Both the position numbers and the translations under genes were made by a program. A stretch of DNA of 50,034 nt from the NCBI GenBank assembly GCA_016871445.1, contig VHDH01000012.1, positions 1 to 50,034 of the forward strand, given 5' to 3'. Position 1 is the first letter of the stretch, and each line of letters begins with the position of its first letter. Of the stretch, positions 8,213 to 15,321 are shown in pieces. Origin of the DNA: Verrucomicrobiota bacterium. GTDB lineage: Bacteria; Verrucomicrobiota; Verrucomicrobiia; Limisphaerales; SXTU01. The notes under the pieces are model-generated. The model worked only from the letters and a program-made list of their open reading frames with translations. It did no database searches and was not told the DNA's origin.

Positions 8213-9250
8213 ATGACCATGCAATCCACATCGCAAATCTGCCCCGAGTGCTCCGCAAACGTCGCTCCCATCTCGGGGCTTGCCCGTCGCGACTTCATCC
8301 GCGCGGTGGGCGTGATGGGCGGAGCGGCCCTGCTCCCGACCGGCGCGAAGGCGGCCCCGGCCGACAAGCCCCGCGCAGCAAAACCGGCCGAGTCGCTCGT
8401 GCGCGAGTTCCACGCCACGCTGACCGATGAGCAAAAGAAGGCAATGGTCCTGCCGTGGAACCACGGCGCGGAAAAGGGCGGCCAGCCAACGCGGCTCAAG
8501 ACCCACAACGCCGCGCCGCTGGGCAAGAAGCTCGGCGAGCAGTTCACCAAACCGCAGCAAGACCTCATCCGCACCACCTTTAAGGCAATCCTCTCTGGCG
8601 AGGACGCCTATGCGCGCATCAGCCGCAAGGGCACATGGGACAGCTCCGGGTCGTTCGAGGGTAACGGCGTTGCCATCTTTGGCGACCCCACAGGCAAAGA
8701 GCCGTTCTCGTGGGTCTTCGCTGGACACCACCTCACGCTGCGCTGCGACGGTAACTCCCAGCCCAACACCGCGTTTGGCGGACCGATGTATTACGGCCAC
8801 TCCGCCAACGGCCACAGCGATGCGAATGTTTACAACTATCAAACCCGGCAGGTCATGAGCGTTTTCACCATGCTCAACGGGCAGCAACAGAAGCAGGCAG
8901 TCATCATCGGCGACCCCGGCGACGGTGCGGCGGCGCTCAAGGCCAAGCTCGTAGCGCAGCCGCCCACAGGCATCGCCTACGCGGAGTTGGACCAGGCTCA
9001 ACAAGCCTTGGTCACCGGTGTCATGCGCACGCTCATCAGCCCGTTCCGGCAGGAGGATGGCGACGAGGTGATGCAACTCATCAAAACTAACGGCGGCATG
9101 GAGAAAGTGCGCCTGGCCTTTTACAAAGAGAAAGCCGAGCAGAGCAACGACCGCTGGGACTACTGGCGGCTCGAAGGCCCCGGCTTTGTCTGGAACTACC
9201 GCGTGCTGCCGCACGTGCACTGCTTCGTCAACGTCGTCGGCCAGGCTTAG
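8213..9250 (+). CDS. Tat-exported DUF3500 protein
   Basis: A 345-residue protein recognisable as a DUF3500 family member, function unknown. After a short N-terminal stretch with a CPEC cysteine pair it has a twin-arginine signal (ARRDFIRAVGVMGGAALLP, about 23-41), so it is predicted to be folded in the cytoplasm and exported by Tat. The DUF3500 region covers most of the rest, with WVFAGHHLTLRC and FGGPMYYGH recognisable in the middle. I chose ATG 8213; the frame is open 64 codons further upstream, but that part lacks protein-like character. ATG 8219 is also possible. The 15-bp gap to the cytochrome gene suggests an operon with the next two genes. Confidence 0.8.
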   Translation: MTMQSTSQICPECSANVAPISGLARRDFIRAVGVMGGAALLPTGAKAAPADKPRAAKPAESLVREFHATLTDEQKKAMVLPWNHGAEKGGQPTRLKTHNAAPLGKKLGEQFTKPQQDLIRTTFKAILSGEDAYARISRKGTWDSSGSFEGNGVAIFGDPTGKEPFSWVFAGHHLTLRCDGNSQPNTAFGGPMYYGHSANGHSDANVYNYQTRQVMSVFTMLNGQQQKQAVIIGDPGDGAAALKAKLVAQPPTGIAYAELDQAQQALVTGVMRTLISPFRQEDGDEVMQLIKTNGGMEKVRLAFYKEKAEQSNDRWDYWRLEGPGFVWNYRVLPHVHCFVNVVGQA

Positions 9251-9265
9251 CCCGCGTAACCCATC

Positions 9266-9643
9266 ATGCGGCTCCGAATCCTAGGTGTGCTCGGCGGGCT
9301 GCTGCTCTGCTTTGCCGGCGCGGAGGAGGGTGCCGCAGCGGATAAACTTGAATTCCAACGCGACGTACTGCCCATCTTTGAGACGAAATGCCTTCGCTGC
9401 CATGGTGAGAAGAAGCGCGACGGCAAGCTCGACCTGCGGACAGTGGACGCGATGCTCAAGGGTGGCGTGACCAGCCCCGTCATCCAACCTGGTAACGCCC
9501 AAAAGAGCCTCCTCATCGAGTTGCTCCATTACAACGAGATGCCGCCGAAGAAGGAGAACCCACGCGTCACCAAAGAAGAACTGGAACTGCTGCGCAAGTG
9601 GATCAACGCGATGCCGGTTCCGCCCACCGCCTCGCCCAAGTAG
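9266..9643 (+). CDS. Small secreted c-type cytochrome (PSC1 type)
   Basis: A 125-residue protein with a signal peptide (about 1-25) and one heme-binding motif CLRCH (Cys42-Cys45-His46). It is followed by the [13 protein letters not shown] and [13 protein letters not shown] segments typical of the planctomycete-type cytochrome C domain (PSC1). The EMPPKK motif near residue 97 supplies the likely axial Met. Such domains are usually fused to larger DUF1553/DUF1587 or dehydrogenase proteins; here one stands alone. It probably accepts electrons in the periplasm. It sits between a DUF3500 and a DUF1080 gene with gaps of 15 and 7 bp, so the three are probably one operon. Confidence 0.9.
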   Translation: MRLRILGVLGGLLLCFAGAEEGAAADKLEFQRDVLPIFETKCLRCHGEKKRDGKLDLRTVDAMLKGGVTSPVIQPGNAQKSLLIELLHYNEMPPKKENPRVTKEELELLRKWINAMPVPPTASPK

Positions 9644-9650
9644 TTTTGCC

Positions 9651-10379
9651 ATGAAAGCCACTTACTTTGTCCTGACATCAGTCTTCCTTCCGTTCCTCGT
9701 CGCCGCGCAGACGAACACGCCGCCCGCCGGCTTCCGCGACCTCTTTAACGGCAAGGACCTCGCCGGCTGGGTGGACGTGAACACCAGCAAGGACACTTGG
9801 GCCGTGCGCGACGGCCTGCTGGTGTGCAGCGGCAAGCCCATTGGCGTCATGCGCTCGGAGAAGCAGTATGAAAACTTCATTCTCCACATCGAGTGGCGAC
9901 ACATGCAGGCCGGCGGCAACTCCGGCGTGTTCATCTGGAGCGAAGGCACCGTGCCCGAGGGCCGGCGGCTACCGAAGGGCATGGAAGTGCAGATGCTCGA
10001 ATTGCAGTGGCCCGTCTTGAACCCGGACAAGGACGGCAAGCCGCGCCCGCAGGGCTACGTCTCCGGCGAGCTGTTCGGCGCAAACGGGCTCAAGACCACG
10101 CCCGACAACCCGCGCGGCAATCGCAGCCAATCGATCGAGATGCGTTGCAAGGGCCAGGGCGAGTGGAACACCTACGATGTTGTGGCCGTGGACGGCGTGG
10201 TGAAGCTCGCCATCAACGGCAAGTTCGTCAACGGCGTGAGCCAGGCCTCCGTGAAAAAAGGCTATCTCTGCCTGGAATCCGAGGGCGCGGAAATCCACTT
10301 CCGCAACATTCGCATTATCGAACTTCCGCCCGGCTTGACCACCCCAGAGCAGACCGCACCTGAAGTTCAGAAACGATAA
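9651..10379 (+). CDS. Secreted DUF1080 protein (3-keto-disaccharide hydrolase-like)
   Basis: A 242-residue protein: signal peptide (about 1-19) and a single DUF1080 domain (about 27-228). Family marks are [17 protein letters not shown] (27-43), a [12 protein letters not shown] strand, [18 protein letters not shown] (about 82-99) and [12 protein letters not shown] near 167. The fold is a concanavalin-like beta-sandwich. Some members cleave 3-keto-glycosides; the catalytic role here is inferred from family only. Third gene of the DUF3500-cytochrome-DUF1080 unit. A second DUF1080 domain is in the giant fusion at 15322. Confidence 0.9.
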   Translation: MKATYFVLTSVFLPFLVAAQTNTPPAGFRDLFNGKDLAGWVDVNTSKDTWAVRDGLLVCSGKPIGVMRSEKQYENFILHIEWRHMQAGGNSGVFIWSEGTVPEGRRLPKGMEVQMLELQWPVLNPDKDGKPRPQGYVSGELFGANGLKTTPDNPRGNRSQSIEMRCKGQGEWNTYDVVAVDGVVKLAINGKFVNGVSQASVKKGYLCLESEGAEIHFRNIRIIELPPGLTTPEQTAPEVQKR

Positions 10380-10483
10380 CCGCCAGCGCAGGCACTGCCC
10401 GGTTTAGTCCCGCTAAAAAGCAAGATGCCTTGCCGGGGTAAAACCACAGCTTCCTCGGCGGGGTGTTGGCTGGCTGCGCCTGC

Positions 10484-11410
10484 TCACTTATCCCGGGTCA
10501 AAAGATAGTGCGCGAGCGCTTTGAGCGCCGCGGCCCGGCCTTGGAACGGCTGCAGTGCAGCGAAGGCCTGCCGGGTTAGGCGTTGCGCGATCCGCCGGCT
10601 TTTTTCCAAACCCACGATGCTCGGATATGTCGCCTTTTGCGCGGCAACGTCCTTGCCAGCTGTCTTACCGAGCTGCTCGCTGGTTTGCGTCACATCCAAG
10701 ATGTCGTCAATGACTTGGAACGCGAGGCCGACATGGTAACCAAAGTCCGTGAGGGCCTGAAGCTGCCTGGGCGTGCAGTTAGCGCTCATGCCGCCCAGCC
10801 GCACGGCGCAACATAGCAACGCGCTGGTCTTCCGCTCGTGGATGTAGCGAAGTTCCGCGACGCCCAGCTTTTTACCTTCGCCCTCCAAATCCGCCACTTG
10901 GCCCGCGATGAGTTGCAACGAGCCGCTGGCCTTCGCCACTTCCAGCACGAGGTCGCGATGCGAATAGCGCGGCCAGCCCTTGGCCAACGCGGTGATTTCA
11001 AATGCCTGTGTGAGCAGCGCGTCGCCCGCCAGCACGGCGATACCTTCGCCGAAGACCTTGTGGTTTGTGGGCTTGCCGCGCCGGAAATCATCGTTGTCCA
11101 TTGCCGGCAAGTCATCATGGATAAGTGAGTAGGTGTGGATGCACTCGACGGCGCACGCGAGCGGGAGGGCGTTCACCTCGCGCCCGCCGCATGCCTCCGC
11201 CGCTGCGAGCGTGAGCGCGGGGCGCATGCGCTTGCCGCCGGCGAAGAGCGAGTATCGCATCGCCTTGTGAATGGTGGCGGGCTTGGCCTTCTCTGGTGGG
11301 AGCAGCGCGTCCAGCGCTTCATTGACGGCAGCGCTCCGCGCGTCAAGCCAGGCGGACAAGTCAAACGCAGTTTGGTGACGCGCTCCGGTGCGCGTGGCAG
11401 TCGTCGGCAT
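10484..11410 (-). CDS. ispA: Polyprenyl (farnesyl/geranylgeranyl) diphosphate synthase
   Basis: A 308-residue trans-isoprenyl diphosphate synthase that condenses isopentenyl diphosphate onto allylic diphosphates. The first Asp-rich motif DDLPAMDND (about 101-109), the substrate-binding GGKRMRP segment (about 59-65) and the second Asp-rich motif DDILD (about 224-228) are intact, as is GKTAGKD. Length and motifs fit IspA-like short-chain enzymes. The start is uncertain: ATG 11410 is used, and an in-frame ATG at 11461 would add 17 residues. It is monocistronic and convergent with the DUF1080 gene. A nearby squalene-cyclase-repeat protein is not evidence of a terpene pathway. Confidence 0.92.
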   Translation of the reverse strand: MPTTATRTGARHQTAFDLSAWLDARSAAVNEALDALLPPEKAKPATIHKAMRYSLFAGGKRMRPALTLAAAEACGGREVNALPLACAVECIHTYSLIHDDLPAMDNDDFRRGKPTNHKVFGEGIAVLAGDALLTQAFEITALAKGWPRYSHRDLVLEVAKASGSLQLIAGQVADLEGEGKKLGVAELRYIHERKTSALLCCAVRLGGMSANCTPRQLQALTDFGYHVGLAFQVIDDILDVTQTSEQLGKTAGKDVAAQKATYPSIVGLEKSRRIAQRLTRQAFAALQPFQGRAAALKALAHYLLTRDK

Positions 11411-11559
11411 GGCGGTGGTTGTAGGAGAAGGGTGCAGGCGGCGCAAGGCGGAGTTGCCCATTAGAGACGACGTGCGACGAGTGGCGCGGTAGTAAGAGAG
11501 CGTTAGTGAGGCGGGAGAAAAAGGGTTGAAAGGAGATTGCTCGCCCCTAGTATGCGCCC

Positions 11560-11581
11560 GCCTTTCCGCCTGCGGAAAGGC
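11560..11581. repeat. Strong 10-bp hairpin just upstream of tRNA-Pro
   Basis: GCCTTTCCGC (11560-11569) and GCGGAAAGGC (11572-11581) form a perfect 10-bp inverted repeat with a 2-nt loop, ending 9 bp before the tRNA. There is no T-run on either side, so it is not a classical terminator. It could be a protein-binding site, an RNA processing signal or a mobile repeat remnant. Confidence 0.6.
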
Positions 11582-11590
11582 ACGATGGTT

Positions 11591-11667
11591 CGGGACGTAG
11601 CGTAGCTTGGTAGCGCGTCTGAATGGGGTTCAGAAGGTCGTGAGTTCAAATCTCACCGTCCCGACCA
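11591..11667 (+). tRNA. tRNA-Pro (anticodon GGG)
   Basis: A 77-nt cloverleaf. Acceptor arms CGGGACG (11591-11597) and CGTCCCG (11657-11663) pair fully, followed by discriminator A and an encoded CCA. The anticodon stem TCTGA/TCAGA encloses loop ATGGGGT with anticodon GGG, which reads CCC and CCU proline codons. The T arm carries GTTCAAATC. CCA encoded in the gene and the C1-G72 pair are typical of bacterial tRNA-Pro. A T-rich stretch (11668-11672) follows immediately. Confidence 0.97.
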
Positions 11668-11821
11668 TTTTCTTCCCCTGGTCCGCCGGGCAAATTTCTC
11701 CGAACCAAACTGGCGTGCGCGGCGTTAAACTCCTTGAACGGTCCGCCGTCCTTCGAGTCGAACACGTAAAGTCCTTGCTCCGCCAACTTTAAAACCTCGC
11801 GCCCACCGCGCACCGCTGACG

Positions 11822-12484
11822 ATGTCGCCCTCTTCCCCAGTGCCTCCCGCGACGGACGAGCAGGCGATGTGGCGCGTGCAGGCACACGACGACCCGGAGG
11901 CGTTCGCCGCGATCGTCGGGCGCTGGCAGGGTCCGATCCGCAACCTTTGCCTGCGCATGACCGGTGACCTGCACCGCGCCGAGGATCTCGCGCAGGAAAC
12001 CTTTGCCCGGCTCCACGCGCGGCGGCGCGAGTGGCAACCCACGGCCAAGCTCTCAACCTACCTCTGGCGCATAGCGCTTAACCTTTGCCACGATGAGAAC
12101 CGTCGCCGCACCCGCCACGGCGAAGTGCCTCTGGAGATCGGCGCGGATGGCGAGCACGCGCCGTGCATCAGCGTCTTCCACCCTACGCCGCATGAGGAAC
12201 TGGAAACCGCGGAGCGCGCCGACCAGGTGAGCGCGGCGTTGCAGCGCGTGACCGAGCCGTTCCGCACCGTGCTCGTGCTACGACACTACGAGGGTCTCAA
12301 GTTTCGTGAAATCGCCGACGTGCTCGGCGTGCCCGAGGGAACCGTGAAGTCCCGCATGGTCGAGGGCCTAAGCCAGCTCACGCGTCTGCTGCAACCGGCC
12401 TTGAACAATTCTCCCGCCGCAAACGCCCCGGCACCGGCGATAGCGGCCTGGCAACCACGTCCGCAAACCAAAGCCCGCCTATGA
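11822..12484 (+). CDS. ECF-type RNA polymerase sigma factor
   Basis: A 220-residue sigma-70 family factor. Region 2 spans about 24-95 (DPEAFAAIVGRW, then RAEDLAQETFARLHARRREW and LSTYLWRIALNLCHDENRR). Region 4 spans about 135-195 (LQRVTEPFRTVLVLRHYEGLKFREIADVLGVPEGTVKSRMVEGL), with a clear helix-turn-helix. There is no region 1 or 3, the ECF pattern. About 25 Ala/Pro-rich residues follow region 4. The stop overlaps the anti-sigma start by 4 nt (ATGA at 12481), the usual coupling that keeps the pair in balance. It probably autoregulates a promoter in the 154-bp gap after the tRNA. Confidence 0.95.
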   Translation: MSPSSPVPPATDEQAMWRVQAHDDPEAFAAIVGRWQGPIRNLCLRMTGDLHRAEDLAQETFARLHARRREWQPTAKLSTYLWRIALNLCHDENRRRTRHGEVPLEIGADGEHAPCISVFHPTPHEELETAERADQVSAALQRVTEPFRTVLVLRHYEGLKFREIADVLGVPEGTVKSRMVEGLSQLTRLLQPALNNSPAANAPAPAIAAWQPRPQTKARL

Positions 12485-13014
12485 ACCACCCGACCCACGA
12501 AGACCTAGTCGCCCACCTTTACGGCGAACTGCCACCTGAGCAGCAGGCTGAAATCACCGCGCATCTCAATGCATGTGCGGATTGTCGCCAACTCGCGACT
12601 AATTGGCACAAGACAATGAGGGAACTAGACGCGTGGAAACTTCCCGCGCCGTTGCCGTCGCGTTCGCGCGCGCCGCAAACCGCGGTTTACGCGCCATTCC
12701 TTAAGTGGGCCATCGCCGCCTGCTTGGCGGTGGGCTTCGGCTTCCTCGGCGGCCGGCTGTCCGCGCCCGCGCCGGACACGATCGCTGTGCGCGCGGAGTT
12801 CGCCGCCGATTTGCGAAAGCTCGCGGTGGCGCTCGAAACTCAACGCACCGAAGACCGCCTCGCGTTGACCCAGATTCTCCAAACCATGCAAGGACAACGC
12901 GCCGAAGACTACGCCACCCTGCGCCGCGAGTTGGAAACCCTGGCGGTGAACACCGAAGACGGCTTGTCAACCGTCGTGCAACTCGCCGCCGCCACCGAAC
13001 CAAACGCACGCTGA
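12481..13014 (+). CDS. Anti-sigma factor with zinc-finger-like N-terminus
   Basis: A 177-residue membrane protein. Residues 1-50 carry the ZAS pattern HLNACADC (His28, Cys32, Cys35), which binds Zn and the sigma factor. A membrane helix follows at about 75-92 (WAIAACLAVGFGFLGG). The remaining part, beyond the membrane, is a charged helical segment with regular heptad spacing (LAVALETQRTEDRLALTQIL...), a likely coiled coil in the periplasm. It is translationally coupled to the ECF sigma gene. It should hold the sigma at the membrane until a signal releases it; the nature of the signal is not visible. Confidence 0.9.
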   Translation: MNHPTHEDLVAHLYGELPPEQQAEITAHLNACADCRQLATNWHKTMRELDAWKLPAPLPSRSRAPQTAVYAPFLKWAIAACLAVGFGFLGGRLSAPAPDTIAVRAEFAADLRKLAVALETQRTEDRLALTQILQTMQGQRAEDYATLRRELETLAVNTEDGLSTVVQLAAATEPNAR

Positions 13015-13066
13015 ACCCGTTCAATCTCCGAAACTGCACCCCACAAATCCACCACGGCTCCCGCTC

Positions 13067-14113
13067 ATGAAAGCAACCACACTCCAACTCCTCACGCTTG
13101 TCACCGTCGCCGCGCCTCTGCTCGCGCAGGAACCGCCGCGTCCCGTTGGACCACCGCCCGGCGCCTCCGAACGCAAAGGCGAAAGCCGGTCGGGCTTCTC
13201 CACGGGTGGCGGCGGTGCCGGTGGCAGCGGCGGCTCGCGCAGCGGCGGGTTCGGTGGCGGTTCGGCGGGCGGCTTCGGAGGCAATGACCACAGCCGCGAG
13301 ATGATGATGTTCGACATGGGCCGCGCCCGCGCCCTCAAACCCATCATCGCCAGCACCCGGCCGCTCGACCCCAAAGATCGCGCCGCCGCCGAGGAAGACC
13401 TCGCCATCATGGCGCGCCTGCTTGAGAAGGACCTCGACCGCGCCAGCGGCAGCGGCCAGCCCAACGCCATGGGCATTGCTCTTACTTGGGTCGATGGCCG
13501 CGGCTCCTCCGCCCTGCTACTCGACGGTCACGGGGCTGTCTTCACATTGCACACGCGCCTGCCGCTCACCCCGCAGCCCGGCCGGCCCGCGGAGAATGGC
13601 AAGCCAGCCACCACGCCGGAATCCCCGTGGGAACGCACGCAACGCGAGCTCTTCGGCCCGGGTGGCGGTGCGGGCCCACGCGATCAGCGCCCCGGCGGAA
13701 TGCCCGGCGTTGGCGCGGGCCATCCGCAGAACACGCCCGCGTTTGACACCAGCCGCGTCGAAGCTCTCAAGAAATCACTCCTCGAAACCCTCAAGCACGC
13801 CAGCCAGATCCGCGCACTCAAGAGCGATGAACAGGTGACCGTCGTGGTGCAAAGCATGAGCGGGAACAACAGCTTTGGTGGCCCAGCGATGGGAGGACAC
13901 AGCTATTCCGAAACCCGCACCACCGTCAGCACGCGCGTCAACGGCGAGCCTCCGAAAGTGGAAACGCGCACGAGCCGCGACGGTGGCCCGATCGGCGAAT
14001 CCCGCTCCGCCACGCTCACGCTCCGGGCGAAGAAATCTGACTGTGAGGACTTCGCGAAAGGGAAGCTCACCGCGGACCAGTTCGCGAAAAAGGCCTTGGT
14101 CAATCTGCAATGA
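13067..14113 (+). CDS. Secreted Gly-rich protein of unknown function in the sigma/anti-sigma operon
   Basis: A 348-residue protein that I do not recognise. It has a signal peptide (about 1-20, LLAQE), then a Pro-rich stretch and a Gly/Ser-rich segment (about 42-70) with GGFGGG repeats. The central part (85-160) is an ordered-looking domain with alternating charged helices (KDRAAAEEDLAIMARLLEKDLDRA). A second low-complexity Pro/Gly stretch (170-225) precedes a C-terminal domain with a beta-strand pattern (QVTVVVQSM...ATLTLRAKKSDCEDF). It follows the anti-sigma gene by 52 bp and looks like the third member of the operon, so it is a candidate target or signal-sensing partner of this ECF system. 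No family assignment made. Confidence 0.75.
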   Translation: MKATTLQLLTLVTVAAPLLAQEPPRPVGPPPGASERKGESRSGFSTGGGGAGGSGGSRSGGFGGGSAGGFGGNDHSREMMMFDMGRARALKPIIASTRPLDPKDRAAAEEDLAIMARLLEKDLDRASGSGQPNAMGIALTWVDGRGSSALLLDGHGAVFTLHTRLPLTPQPGRPAENGKPATTPESPWERTQRELFGPGGGAGPRDQRPGGMPGVGAGHPQNTPAFDTSRVEALKKSLLETLKHASQIRALKSDEQVTVVVQSMSGNNSFGGPAMGGHSYSETRTTVSTRVNGEPPKVETRTSRDGGPIGESRSATLTLRAKKSDCEDFAKGKLTADQFAKKALVNLQ

Positions 14114-14220
14114 ACCGCGAGCTAGCGGACTAGGATTAGGCTCAAGTTCACGAGCAGGAGGACGGTGCTAGTCGCTTGCTGCTCATTGTCCCAAGACGAA
14201 TCCTGATGCTTCTTTTGGCC

Positions 14221-15219
14221 CTACCGCTTCTGCCCTTTATCTGTGATGACCTTGGGCGTAAGTGCTGACGTGGGCACGATCTTCTTCTCCGCGCCATCCA
14301 CACTCCAAGCGAGCTTCGCCACGGCGAAGCCGCTGTTCTCGTAATACTCCATCACCACGTCGTAGCTCTGGCCGGCTTCGAGCTTCAGTTCGCCCTTGTA
14401 CTCGGTCGCGCCTTGATCCACCCAAGCGTCCACGAGCTTCTGGCCATTGACCCACAGCCGCACGCCATCGTCGGCCTCAGCGATGAAGGTGTAAGTGCCG
14501 GACTTCTCCGCCTTCACCTGCCCGGTCCAACGCACGCAGAAATCGTCGTCGGCGCCCACGCGCACGCCTGGCCCGCCGTCGCCCCAGTCGAAGGCAATCT
14601 CCTTGTCCAAGCGCAGCAACGGCTTGCCCGCGAAGTCCCGGCCTTTGAAATAGTGGCCCACGAGGCCACGCGTGTCTGGCGGAAGCTTGGCCACATCGAG
14701 TTCGTCGGGCGGCGCGAGTTCCTTGGGGGTAAGGCGAAAGCTGGGAATGAGTTGCTTTAAAGTTGAGGGCCCGCTCCACATGAGCTTGGCCGCCGCGCCG
14801 CCGCCGTTCTCATACATCTCCATCACGATGTCGTAGCGCTTGCCGTCCTCCATCATGATTTCCGGGCTCTTGTCCTCTGAGGGCGCGTGGTCGGTCCAAT
14901 TGTCAATGAGCAGCTTGCCATCCACCCACAGCCGCACCCCATCGTCCGACTCGGTGGTAAAAGTGAACCTTCCCGTGGCGGGTGACTGCACCGTGCCACT
15001 CCAGCGCACGCTGAACTGGTCGGCCGGCAAGCCGTCACCAGGTGTTTCTGGCCAGTCAAAATTGACCTGCGCGTCCACCCGCTTGAGCGCAGGCGGACCG
15101 GTGAGCGTCAGGTTCTTGAAATATTGGCCGAGCAAGCCAGTCTTGGTTACATTTTGAGCCTGAGCTCCCGGTCGCGCCAGCAAGGCGGCAAGCACTACAG
15201 TGAACGCAATGCGATTCAT
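14221..15219 (-). CDS. Secreted protein with two PA14 domains
   Basis: A 332-residue protein: signal peptide (about 1-21) and two tandem PA14 domains (about 30-160 and 185-320). Each repeats GLLGQYF/GLVGHYF, FSVRWSGTV/FCVRWTGQV, an FTFTTESDDGVRLWVDG/YTFIAEADDGVRLWVNG block and a YDIVMEMYENGGGAAAKLMWS/YDVVMEYYENSGFAVAKLAWS block. PA14 is a carbohydrate-binding beta-barrel usually fused to glycosidases. No catalytic domain is present, so this may be a free sugar-binding module or an extracellular adhesin. Start ATG 15219 chosen by the signal peptide; the frame is open far upstream without protein-like character. Divergent from the giant fusion with 102 bp between. Confidence 0.9.
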   Translation of the reverse strand: MNRIAFTVVLAALLARPGAQAQNVTKTGLLGQYFKNLTLTGPPALKRVDAQVNFDWPETPGDGLPADQFSVRWSGTVQSPATGRFTFTTESDDGVRLWVDGKLLIDNWTDHAPSEDKSPEIMMEDGKRYDIVMEMYENGGGAAAKLMWSGPSTLKQLIPSFRLTPKELAPPDELDVAKLPPDTRGLVGHYFKGRDFAGKPLLRLDKEIAFDWGDGGPGVRVGADDDFCVRWTGQVKAEKSGTYTFIAEADDGVRLWVNGQKLVDAWVDQGATEYKGELKLEAGQSYDVVMEYYENSGFAVAKLAWSVDGAEKKIVPTSALTPKVITDKGQKR

Positions 15220-15321
15220 AACTTGTGACCCAGACGCTACCGAGACGCACGGCACGTGGCAATCTGCGACGGTTATGCGGACTTGCCTTCGATCCGGCAG
15301 GTATGAAATCTCCTCCCACTC

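Noticed and set aside
8027-9220. A 397-codon minus-strand frame opposite the DUF3500 gene
   Set aside because: Produced by GC-rich codon bias of the real plus-strand gene; no family motifs.
10403-10417. TTTAG/CTAAA hairpin between the DUF1080 and polyprenyl synthase genes
   Set aside because: AT-rich 5-bp stem without a tail; not convincing as a terminator.
11607-11792. Short frame crossing the tRNA-Pro gene
   Set aside because: Its N-terminus is translated tRNA sequence; a known artefact.
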